In this document: piece after piece, positions 1-5,106 of the stretch
Layout of the letters: every line of letters begins with the position of its first letter
Numbering within the stretch: position 1 is the first letter of the stretch
Made by a program: the position numbers and the translations under genes
The notes under the pieces: generated by a model
Seen by the model: only the letters and a program-made list of their open reading frames with translations
What the model was told of the DNA's origin: nothing
Database searches by the model: none
Source of the DNA: Bacilli bacterium
Lineage (GTDB): Bacteria; Bacillota_I; Bacilli_A; ML615J-28; CAG-698
Direction: 5' to 3'
Length of the DNA: 5,106 bases
Assembly (NCBI GenBank): GCA_028693885.1
Contig: JAQUUM010000104.1
Location: 1 to 5,106, forward strand

Positions 1-936
1 CCAACCAGGTGAACAAGATGTAAACATTGGTAATACAGTTTTTTCACCCTTTAAGAACTTAGTAACTCTACCAATAAACTCAGTACCTTCTTCTAAAATA
101 GTTAAGTCAGCAGCGAAGTTAGTATCTGTAATATCATCAAACCCTAATTTATGTAGCGCATGGTAGATTTTACCTTCAACATTAGTTCCCATCGGATAAC
201 CAAATTCTTCACCAACACTTGCTCTAACTGCAGGAGCAATTTGAGCAATTGTATAGTATCTTGAATCATCGATTACTTCAATTACTCTATCTATATCATC
301 TTTTTCTCTAATAGCACCAACTGGACAAGCTTGAATACATTTACCACAAAGGATACAACCAGTATCTCCCATAGGATGATTTAAAGCTGGTCCTACAAAT
401 GTTTCAAATCCACGATAGTTGAAATCTAAGATTCCAGTTCCTGCTAATTTCTCACAAGCAGAAACGCATCTACCACAAAGAATACATTTAGAACTATCGA
501 TTGCGATTGCATCGTTAACATTTGTAATAATTGTTTTCTTAGAGAATGTATCGTCTTCACCCATAACATTCGCAATACCATAAATTCTTAATAATTTTAA
601 AAATTCACAATTATGTTCTCTAGGACAAACCCAACATTCAAATTTATGACTTGCTGCTAATAATTTTAAATTAAATTTAACAGCGTTTCTAATTCTTTCA
701 GTATTAGTTTTAATATTCATACCTTCAGCTACTTGTAATGTACACGAACTTTTTAATGCCTTAATACCTTCAACTTCAACTACACATAATCTACAAGCAG
801 ATGTTTCATTAATTCCTTTTAAGAAACAAAGACGAGGAATGTTAATTCCAAGTTTATCAGCCGCTTCCATTACAGTAGAATTACTAGGTACTTCGACACT
901 TTTTCCATCAATAGTTAATTTGACTAATTTTTCCAT
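1..936 (-). CDS. hndD: [FeFe]-hydrogenase catalytic subunit HndD, 3' end beyond the left edge
   Basis: Catalytic subunit of a cytoplasmic multimeric [FeFe]-hydrogenase, which interconverts H2 with protons and electrons. The 312 residues seen read straight through to the window edge; family members are about 580 long, so roughly 270 are missing. Domains in order: a plant-type [2Fe-2S] domain with Cys37, 48, 51 and 65; the His-ligated [4Fe-4S] motif HxxxCxxCxxxxxC at His97, Cys101, 104 and 110; a two-[4Fe-4S] ferredoxin domain with Cys151/154/157/161 and Cys194/197/200/204; then the H-cluster domain, recognised by APAVRASVGEEFG (234-246) and NFAADLTILEEGTEF (273-287). The last residues form the L1 loop TSCSPGW (306-312), where the textbook form is TSCCPxW. 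The ATG at 936 is set by AAGGAGG at 947-953, which directly follows the hndC stop, 17 bases upstream. L2 and L3 motifs are off the window, so activity cannot be judged. Confidence 0.95.
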   Translation of the reverse strand, partial: MEKLVKLTIDGKSVEVPSNSTVMEAADKLGINIPRLCFLKGINETSACRLCVVEVEGIKALKSSCTLQVAEGMNIKTNTERIRNAVKFNLKLLAASHKFECWVCPREHNCEFLKLLRIYGIANVMGEDDTFSKKTIITNVNDAIAIDSSKCILCGRCVSACEKLAGTGILDFNYRGFETFVGPALNHPMGDTGCILCGKCIQACPVGAIREKDDIDRVIEVIDDSRYYTIAQIAPAVRASVGEEFGYPMGTNVEGKIYHALHKLGFDDITDTNFAADLTILEEGTEFIGRVTKFLKGEKTVLPMFTSCSPGW

Positions 937-946
937 GTTTTATATA

Positions 947-953
947 CCTCCTT
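947..953 (-). promoter_or_regulatory. Shine-Dalgarno of hndD
   Basis: AAGGAGG on the minus strand, starting immediately after the TAG stop of hndC and ending 10 bases before the hndD ATG. A ribosome ending hndC would stand on this site, which suggests coupled translation of the two subunits. Confidence 0.8.
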
Positions 954-2420
954 CTACTTCGTAATGATCGCATGAACAGGACATACTTGTTTACATGCTC
1001 CACATTTAATACATTTCTTAGTGTCTATTACATGCGCTTGTTTAAATTCACCAGTTATAGCATCAGAAGGACATACCTTCTTACATTTACCACAACCAAT
1101 ACATTTTTCAGCGATTACATAATATTTAATTAGATCTTTACAAACACCAGCTGGACATCTTTTTTCAACTACATGAGCTACGTATTCATCTCTAAAGTTT
1201 TTAAGTGTTGATAATACTGGGTTTGGTGCAGTTTGGCCTAAACCACAAAGTGCAGAGTCCTTAATTGAATAAGCTAGGCTTTCTAACTCATCAAGATCGC
1301 TCATTTCGCCTTTGCCTTGTGTAATCTTTTCTAAGATTTCAAGCATTCTCTTAGTACCTTCTCTACAAGGAGTACATTTACCACATGATTCATCAACAGT
1401 AAAATCTAAGAAGAATCTCGCAACATCCACCATACAGTTATCTTCATCCATAACAATCATTCCACCAGAACCCATCATAGAGCCAAGTGCAATTAAATTG
1501 TCATAATCAATAGCAGTATCTAAATGAGCAGCTGTTAAACAACCACCACTTGGTCCCCCTGTTTGAACAGCTTTAAAAGCTTTTCCACCAGGAATACCAC
1601 CACCGATATCATATATTACTTCTCTTAAAGTAGTTCCCATAGGAATCTCTAAAAGACCAGTATTATTTATTTTTCCGCCTAAAGCAAATACTTTAGTTCC
1701 TTTTGATTTTTCTGTACCCCATTGTTTGAACCAATCAGCACCATTTAAAATAATAGGCGCAACATTAGCGAATGTTTCAACATTGTTAATACTTGTAGGC
1801 ATACCCCATAATCCCTTTTCTGCAGGAAACGGCGGTTTAGTTCTAGCCATTCCTCTTTCGCCTTCAATAGAAGCCATTAAAGCAGTTTCTTCACCACAAA
1901 CGAAAGCTCCAGCTCCAAGACGTGCTTCTAGATCAAAAGAAAAGTCTGAACCTAAAATCTTTTTACCTAACAAATTATTTTTATAGCAAATTTTAATTGC
2001 AGTGTTTAATCTTTCAACAGCTAAAGGATATTCAGCTCTAATATAAACATATCCTTGAGAAGAACCAGTTGCATAGCCACCAATTACTAGCGCTTCAATT
2101 ACTGAGAATGGATCACCTTCTAAAACAGCTCTATCCATGAAAGCACCTGGATCGCCTTCATCAGCATTACAAATAATATATTTTTGTTTAGCATCATTCT
2201 TAGCTTCTAAACTCCATTTAAGCCCAGTAGGGAATCCCCCTCCACCACGGCCTCTTAAACCAGCTTTAGACACTTCATCACAAACTTCTTTTGGACTCAT
2301 TGTACTTAAAACTTTTTCTAAAGCGAAAAACCCATCACGTGCAACATATTCTTCTAAAGAAACAGGATCAATAATTCCACAATTTCTTAAAGCAATTCTA
2401 ACTTGTTTACTTTGTGCCAT
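954..2420 (-). CDS. hndC: HndC, NuoF-like NAD(P)H/FMN flavoprotein subunit of the hydrogenase
   Basis: Diaphorase subunit of the cytoplasmic hydrogenase complex: it exchanges electrons between NAD(P)(H), through FMN, and the Fe-S chain leading to HndD. The 488 residues are close to the roughly 495 of Desulfovibrio fructosovorans HndC. Seen in order: FMN/NAD(H) motifs [16 protein letters not shown] (54-69), [10 protein letters not shown] (85-94) and [13 protein letters not shown] (169-181); the SLBB-like middle (about 240-325); the NuoF-type [4Fe-4S] set CGKCTPC (Cys346, 349, 352) with Cys392; a CPAGVC pair (422, 427); and a C-terminal two-[4Fe-4S] ferredoxin domain (Cys440/443/446/450 and Cys470/473/476/480). 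That ferredoxin tail is absent from complex I NuoF and typical of HydB/HndC. There is no N-terminal thioredoxin-like domain; that part is the separate hndB gene. The ATG follows AGGAGGAGGAG. NAD versus NADP preference cannot be read from the sequence. Confidence 0.95.
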   Translation of the reverse strand: MAQSKQVRIALRNCGIIDPVSLEEYVARDGFFALEKVLSTMSPKEVCDEVSKAGLRGRGGGGFPTGLKWSLEAKNDAKQKYIICNADEGDPGAFMDRAVLEGDPFSVIEALVIGGYATGSSQGYVYIRAEYPLAVERLNTAIKICYKNNLLGKKILGSDFSFDLEARLGAGAFVCGEETALMASIEGERGMARTKPPFPAEKGLWGMPTSINNVETFANVAPIILNGADWFKQWGTEKSKGTKVFALGGKINNTGLLEIPMGTTLREVIYDIGGGIPGGKAFKAVQTGGPSGGCLTAAHLDTAIDYDNLIALGSMMGSGGMIVMDEDNCMVDVARFFLDFTVDESCGKCTPCREGTKRMLEILEKITQGKGEMSDLDELESLAYSIKDSALCGLGQTAPNPVLSTLKNFRDEYVAHVVEKRCPAGVCKDLIKYYVIAEKCIGCGKCKKVCPSDAITGEFKQAHVIDTKKCIKCGACKQVCPVHAIITK

Positions 2421-2424
2421 TATG

Positions 2425-2435
2425 CTCCTCCTCCT
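2425..2435 (-). promoter_or_regulatory. Shine-Dalgarno of hndC, overlapping the hndB stop codon
   Basis: AGGAGGAGGAG on the minus strand. The AG of the hndB stop TAG (2434-2436) is the first AG of this run, so termination of hndB and initiation of hndC occupy the same bases. Using the first AGGAGG, the spacing to the ATG is 9 bases. The arrangement suggests translational coupling. Confidence 0.8.
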
Positions 2436-2793
2436 ATTTCAAGAATTTTGACATTAATAGTTCATCAACTATATTGTTTGCCAAAATATGTCTTTCAATT
2501 ATTTTTGCTGCATCAGCAGTTTTAACTTTACAATATGTAGTTCTTACACCTTGTTTATCGTATACTTCAACAATTGGTTCTAAAGCACATTGCCCCATAC
2601 AACCAACTGAAACTAAATCTACATTAAGATTTTGTTTCTTAATTATTTTTTTTAATTCATCATAAACAGGAGTAGCGCCAGCAGAAACACCACATGTTGC
2701 TAAACCTACAACAATTCTATAGTTTTTATCACTTTTTAAGAAAAGCTTATTTCCAGCTTCTTCTTTAATCTTTTTTAAATCTTCAAGTTTCAT
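2434..2793 (-). CDS. hndB: HndB, stand-alone thioredoxin-like [2Fe-2S] subunit
   Basis: Small ferredoxin-like electron carrier of the hydrogenase complex. It corresponds to the N-terminal thioredoxin-like domain that is fused to HydB in Thermotoga-type enzymes; D. fructosovorans HndB, about 125 residues, is the usual stand-alone form. Of the 119 residues, the recognisable parts are [11 protein letters not shown] (30-40, Cys34) and [17 protein letters not shown] (63-79, Cys65 and Cys69), the CxxxC half of a NuoE/thioredoxin-like cluster site. The NuoE-type first Cys appears replaced by Gly30, and Cys88 (in TYCKV) is an extra Cys that might serve as a fourth ligand; this is inference. The ATG at 2793 has AAGGAG 10 bases upstream; an ATG at 2798-2800 overlapping the hndA stop leads only to a six-codon frame. 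It lies 6 bases after hndA and 13 before hndC. Confidence 0.9.
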   Translation of the reverse strand: MKLEDLKKIKEEAGNKLFLKSDKNYRIVVGLATCGVSAGATPVYDELKKIIKKQNLNVDLVSVGCMGQCALEPIVEVYDKQGVRTTYCKVKTADAAKIIERHILANNIVDELLMSKFLK

Positions 2794-2799
2794 TTTTCA

Positions 2800-3297
2800 T
2801 TACTCCTTTTCTTTACATTCTTTGCATTCTTTTAAAGCTTTTCTAGCAATGTCAGGAGTAGCAGAACCATAAACTTTACCATTAATAGTAAAAACAGGAG
2901 CTAATCCACAGGCACCTATACATCTTGTAGCTTCTAAAGTAAACTCACCATCTTCTGTTGTTTCACCTGGAGCTATATGTAGGTTTTGTGAGAACACATC
3001 AATGATTTGTTGCGATCCCCTTACATAACAAGCTGTTCCTAAACAAACAGAAATAACATGTTTCCCTTTTGGTTCGATTGAAAAATTAGAATAGAAAGTA
3101 ACAACGCCGTTAATCTTAGCAACACTTTCCCCTAACTCTTCTGAAATAATTTTTTGCACTGCCAAAGGAACACAACCAAAAATTCTTTGAGCATCATGCA
3201 AAGTAGGCATTAGTGGCCCTGGTTTTTTCTTGTGTGCAGCAATTTTTGACTTTAACTCATTAATTTTAGCTTCGGTCAATTCAACTTTAACTGCCAT
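2800..3297 (-). CDS. hndA: HndA, NuoE-like [2Fe-2S] subunit of the hydrogenase
   Basis: First gene of the operon. It encodes the 24-kDa complex I (NuoE) homologue that carries one [2Fe-2S] cluster and docks on HndC near the FMN. The 165 residues contain an N-terminal helical region (about 1-70) with the family signature GVVTFYSNF (64-72), followed by the thioredoxin-like domain with all four ligands: CLGTAC (Cys85, Cys90) and CIGAC (Cys126, Cys130). The length matches D. fructosovorans HndA (about 171). I place the start at ATG 3297 rather than the in-frame GTG at 3309, because that GTG shares its first base with the AGGAG ribosome site at 3309-3313, which is well placed for 3297 (11-base spacer). 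The tail, after the domain, is a short Cys/Lys/Glu-rich stretch (KECKECKEKE, 156-165); its role is unknown. Confidence 0.93.
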   Translation of the reverse strand: MAVKVELTEAKINELKSKIAAHKKKPGPLMPTLHDAQRIFGCVPLAVQKIISEELGESVAKINGVVTFYSNFSIEPKGKHVISVCLGTACYVRGSQQIIDVFSQNLHIAPGETTEDGEFTLEATRCIGACGLAPVFTINGKVYGSATPDIARKALKECKECKEKE

Positions 3298-3308
3298 AAT
3301 TTTTTTCA

Positions 3309-3313
3309 CTCCT
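3309..3313 (-). promoter_or_regulatory. Shine-Dalgarno that fixes the hndA start
   Basis: AGGAG within AAAAGGAG on the minus strand. Its last G is the first base of an in-frame GTG, so that GTG cannot use the site; ATG 3297, 11 bases further on, can. The four-residue N-terminal extension from the GTG is therefore unlikely. Confidence 0.75.
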
Positions 3314-3343
3314 TTTCTTATGGTATCGTTTTTTTCAAAAATA

Positions 3344-3371
3344 TAGATAAGCTTTAAATCAAGCTTATCTA
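3344..3371 (-). promoter_or_regulatory. Perfect 11-bp inverted repeat (hairpin) in the hnd leader
   Basis: TAGATAAGCTT at 3344-3354 and its exact complement AAGCTTATCTA at 3361-3371, with a 6-base loop. It sits between the predicted transcription start (about 3387) and the hndA ribosome site, so it would form in the 5' leader of the operon mRNA. In the direction of transcription it is followed by ATATTTTTG, a weak U-run. It could be an attenuator-like terminator, an mRNA-stabilising stem, or a DNA operator just downstream of the promoter; the sequence does not decide between these. Confidence 0.6.
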
Positions 3372-3393
3372 AAATTTGATTTTTCCATTAAGT

Positions 3394-3422
3394 ATTATAC
3401 CACACAAAGCACTCTTTGTTAA
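3394..3422 (-). promoter_or_regulatory. Sigma-A type promoter of the hndABCD operon
   Basis: On the minus strand TTAACA (3417-3422) and a perfect TATAAT (3394-3399) are separated by exactly 17 bases. A TGTG two bases before the -10 box resembles an extended -10 element. The predicted start near 3387 gives a leader of about 90 bases before hndA. It is the best promoter match in the window and no comparable promoter was noticed between the four hnd genes. Confidence 0.75.
3404..3419. promoter_or_regulatory. Dyad within the hnd promoter spacer, possible operator
   Basis: ACAAAG-CACT-CTTTGT, a perfect 6-4-6 inverted repeat that fills the -35/-10 spacer and touches the -35 box. A protein bound here would block RNA polymerase. 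I do not recognise a known regulator for this exact motif. Short arms in AT-rich DNA can arise by chance. Confidence 0.3.
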
Positions 3423-3433
3423 GCACTTTATGA
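3416..3433. promoter_or_regulatory. Rex-like site over the hnd -35 box (tentative)
   Basis: TTGTTAA-GCAC-TTTATGA compared with the Firmicutes Rex consensus TTGTTAA-N4-TTAACAA: the left half is perfect and the right half matches 4 of 7. Rex is an NADH/NAD+-sensing repressor known to control hydrogenase and other fermentation genes in clostridia, which fits a NAD-linked hydrogenase. The weak second half keeps this tentative. Confidence 0.25.
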
Positions 3434-3444
3434 AAAATTTTCAT
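3430..3444. promoter_or_regulatory. Dyad just upstream of the hnd -35 box
   Basis: ATGAAAA-A-TTTTCAT, a perfect inverted repeat with 7-base arms and a one-base centre, starting 7 bases upstream of the -35 box. The position suits an activator site or an AT-rich UP element. No regulator is assigned, and the low complexity of the arms makes chance a fair alternative. Confidence 0.25.
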
Positions 3445-3461
3445 TTGAAAACGATTAATAC

Positions 3462-3496
3462 AAAAAAGAGCTTTGTTTTAAAAAAGAGTTCCTTTG
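3462..3496. repeat. Short direct repeat at the edge of the palindrome
   Basis: AAAAAAGAGCTTTG (3462-3475) and AAAAAAGAGTTCCTTTG (3480-3496) share AAAAAAGAG and CTTTG. The first copy, AAAAGAGCT at 3464-3472, is also an exact complement of the right end of the palindrome (3532-3540), so it could form an alternative stem. On the minus strand it yields a second run of six T's (3462-3467), which may serve as a backup termination site. Confidence 0.4.
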
Positions 3497-3540
3497 CTAT
3501 AATTTTAGTATCAACCCTAAAACTATAAAGGAGCTCTTTT
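3482..3540 (-). terminator. Long imperfect palindrome, probable terminator of the BspA-like gene
   Basis: Left arm 3482-3508 and right arm 3517-3540 pair over 24 positions, with two mismatch or wobble positions and a 3-base bulge, around an 8-base loop. Read on the minus strand, the stem ends in CTCTTTTTT (six T's at 3480-3485), the form of a rho-independent terminator, 103 bases after the stop codon of the BspA-like gene. On the plus strand it ends in only four T's. The stem is much longer than an ordinary terminator and its ends resemble terminal inverted repeats, so a MITE or insertion-sequence remnant is an alternative. No transposase or target-site duplication is visible. Confidence 0.6.
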
Positions 3541-3642
3541 GCATTATGATATAATAAAAGACTTAATTTGGAATAGTTTAACGTAAAATTTCAATTAATC
3601 AAAAATACTTTCTTTAAAGGAGCTAAATTAATCTTTTGTGTT

Positions 3643-5106
3643 TTAGTCAACTACGGTCAGTTTAATTACACCAATTCCAAATTTTTGGGAAGTTACTCGA
3701 ACTGTTGTAGTACCTCTACTATGCGCTTGAATAATTCCTTCATTTGTAATAGTTACAACACTTGGATCAGCACTTGTATATGTACATTCTGACAAATCTA
3801 TATATACTCCCCCTGCACTTAAAACTGATAACTGTTCATTAAGATTATCAGTTGCTAAAACTGTTTTTGTAGCCGTTACTATTAGAGCTCCTGAGCCTTC
3901 CATATTTACTTGAATTTCAACTGTCGCACTTACTGTTGAATCAGCAACAGAAGTTGCAGTAATAACTGTCGTTCCAAAGTCTAACCCCCTCACAACTCCT
4001 AAAATATCTACTGTAGCTACTCTTGTATTACTACTTGACCAAGTCAGTCTTTCATCGGTCGTATTAGTAATTGTTGGAATAATTTGTGTTGTTCTTCCAA
4101 TATTCAAATCTTCCATTGCTGGTACAATAGTTATTATTGGTTTTGTATCTGGTATTACTAGATATCTCCAAAACACTGGTTTTAAAGTGCTATTCCATAA
4201 TTTTGACCAACCATTAGGTCTTGTCAAAGCTTCAACATATACACTAGCTAAACTATTTGTATTATAAACTATACCTTCACCAATAACCTCAACAGATATA
4301 GGAATAATTAATTCAGTTAAATTAATACAATTACTAAAAGCAAAATCCCCTATTTCATTAACGCTGGTTGGAATAACTACTTTAGTAACATTCTCACAGT
4401 AATAAAATGCTTCTGTGTCAATTTTTGTTATCCCTAAAGGAATATTAAATTCACCTTGGTAATTCTTTGCTACAAAAACTAATTTCTTATCAATATTATC
4501 ATATAAAGCGCCATCTATAAATTCATATTTTTCGTTATTATCATTAATAATTATATTTGTTAATTTCTTGCTACTTAAAGCACATTCTTCTATATTAGTT
4601 AAACTTGATGGAATTGTGAGTGTTCCTAAATTATCACAATCCAAAAAAGCATATTCCCCAAGGCTAATAGTTCCTTCTGGTATAGTTATAGTTTGTAAAT
4701 TTCTACAATTAGCAAAAGCAGATTGACCAACAATACTAATATTTCCATCAATTAAAATATTAGTAAACGTTGAACAATTGTAAAAAGCACCATATTCTAA
4801 TTTAGTTGCATCCGTAACTATTACAGTATCTAATTTAGCCGAAATAAAATATTCTATATCTTCATAAGTAGAATACTTTTGGAGAATGCTTTTACAACCT
4901 TTGAATTCTATTTCACCAAAAATATAGCCCAAAAGTGCATCTGCACCAATTGCCTCTCTACTTTCTCCTAAAAAAGGAATTGTAAGTGTCTTTAAACTAC
5001 TACAGCCTCTTAATACATTTTCTTCAATGTAAGTCACACTCTTAGGAATAACCAGTTCCACCAAACTACTACACCCAAAAAAGGCAAATTCTTCTATGTA
5101 TGTCAC
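3643..5106 (-). CDS. BspA-like leucine-rich-repeat protein with Big2-type domains, 5' end beyond the right edge
   Basis: Probable secreted or surface protein of the BspA/LRR_5 class, usually linked to adhesion; its specific partner is unknown. The 487 residues seen are a C-terminal part: the first in-window codon, GTG, is the Val of a repeat unit (compare SVTYIEE at 23-29), not a start. Residues 1-310 hold LRR_5 units such as FANCRNLQTITIP (131-143) and FSNCINLTELIIP (257-269), about 23 residues apart. The unit around 41-110 carries the longer insert with LGYIFG seen in many such proteins, and an IDGALYD element (197-203) is also typical. The array ends with the common cap RPNGW...VFWR (296-314). 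Two Big2-like immunoglobulin-fold domains follow (about 323-401 and 407-487). No LPxTG motif or C-terminal membrane segment is present, so anchoring must be by other means. It is unrelated in function to the hydrogenase genes. Confidence 0.9.
   Translation of the reverse strand: MTYIEEFAFFGCSSLVELVIPKSVTYIEENVLRGCSSLKTLTIPFLGESREAIGADALLGYIFGEIEFKGCKSILQKYSTYEDIEYFISAKLDTVIVTDATKLEYGAFYNCSTFTNILIDGNISIVGQSAFANCRNLQTITIPEGTISLGEYAFLDCDNLGTLTIPSSLTNIEECALSSKKLTNIIINDNNEKYEFIDGALYDNIDKKLVFVAKNYQGEFNIPLGITKIDTEAFYYCENVTKVVIPTSVNEIGDFAFSNCINLTELIIPISVEVIGEGIVYNTNSLASVYVEALTRPNGWSKLWNSTLKPVFWRYLVIPDTKPIITIVPAMEDLNIGRTTQIIPTITNTTDERLTWSSSNTRVATVDILGVVRGLDFGTTVITATSVADSTVSATVEIQVNMEGSGALIVTATKTVLATDNLNEQLSVLSAGGVYIDLSECTYTSADPSVVTITNEGIIQAHSRGTTTVRVTSQKFGIGVIKLTVVD

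Larger units (their letters stand above)
3298..3642. other. Non-coding region between the BspA-like gene and the hnd operon
   Basis: From right to left (direction of transcription) it holds an AT-rich stretch with no gene (3541-3642), a long imperfect palindrome (3482-3540), a short partial repeat of that palindrome's end (3462-3475), a cluster of small dyads around the hnd promoter (3394-3444), and the hnd leader with a perfect hairpin (3344-3371) and the hndA ribosome site. I found no convincing reading frame or tRNA here. The 10-mer TAAAGGAGCT occurs twice on the plus strand, at 3526-3535 and 3615-3624. Confidence 0.7.

Noticed and set aside
1312..1506. Plus-strand open frame of 64 codons
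   Set aside because: It lies inside hndC on the opposite strand, has no ribosome site of note, and its low-complexity Ser/Ile-rich product looks like a shadow of the real gene.
1726..1986. Plus-strand open frame of 86 codons
   Set aside because: Antisense to the FMN/NAD-binding part of hndC, no family resemblance; a shadow frame.
2137..2451. Plus-strand open frame of 104 codons, and the overlapping one at 2414-2665
   Set aside because: Both are antisense to hndC/hndB, whose Cys motifs and family match leave no doubt about the coding strand.
3431..3451. Possible CodY box (AATTTTC and GAAAA near each other)
   Set aside because: The half-sites are separated by four bases instead of one, so it does not fit the AATTTTCWGAAAATT consensus.
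3445..3459. Possible CcpA (cre) site upstream of the hnd promoter
   Set aside because: TTGAAAACGATTAAT fits the very degenerate consensus WTGNAANCGNWNNCW with one mismatch, but it misses the conserved C of the right half and such matches are frequent in AT-rich DNA.
3462..3540. CRISPR-like repeats
   Set aside because: Only two short, imperfect copies without regular spacing or unique spacers, and no cas genes.
3550..3555. Plus-strand TATAAT that could be a -10 box
   Set aside because: No -35 element lies at a suitable distance and no plus-strand gene follows; expected by chance in this AT-rich spacer.
3643..5106. Complete 487-residue protein starting at the GTG at 5106
   Set aside because: The GTG is the Val codon of an LRR unit at the very edge of the window; the frame is open beyond it, so the gene is 5'-truncated.

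Overview
The window is AT-rich DNA with every supported gene on the minus strand. Its main content is a four-gene operon for a multimeric [FeFe]-hydrogenase of the HndABCD type. Downstream-to-upstream on the plus strand these are hndD (cut by the left edge), hndC, hndB and hndA. To the right, past an intergenic region of about 330 bases, lies the 3' part of a large BspA-like leucine-rich-repeat surface protein cut by the right edge.

The low GC, strong AGGAGG ribosome sites, oxygen-sensitive hydrogenase and BspA-type LRR/Big2 protein point to an anaerobic, fermentative, low-GC Firmicutes or 'Tenericutes'-like bacterium (for example an Izemoplasma-, RF39- or Erysipelotrichales-like lineage). 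This is inference. Every Trp codon I checked is TGG, and the visible stops are TAA or TAG, so the sequence neither requires nor excludes UGA recoding.

Layout: 1-936, HndD, the catalytic subunit, with all N-terminal Fe-S domains and the start of the H-cluster domain. 954-2420, HndC, with FMN/NAD(H) and three [4Fe-4S] motifs. 2434-2793, HndB, a stand-alone thioredoxin-like [2Fe-2S] protein. 2800-3297, HndA, NuoE-like [2Fe-2S]. Gaps are 6, 13 and 17 bases, with Shine-Dalgarno sequences next to or overlapping the preceding stop codon, so the genes are almost certainly co-transcribed and translationally linked. The promoter (TTAACA-17-TATAAT) is at 3394-3422. A perfect 11-bp hairpin sits in the roughly 90-base leader, and several small dyads, one resembling a Rex site, overlap or flank the promoter. 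A 59-base imperfect palindrome at 3482-3540 probably terminates the BspA-like gene, but it also looks like a small mobile-element relic.

Together the Hnd proteins would couple H2 to NAD(P)(H), probably with ferredoxin as a second partner (electron bifurcation or confurcation), to balance redox during fermentation. I see no new multi-gene system here. The points worth a second look are a Ser in the H-cluster L1 motif of HndD, the non-standard Cys set of HndB, the leader hairpin, and the 59-base palindrome.
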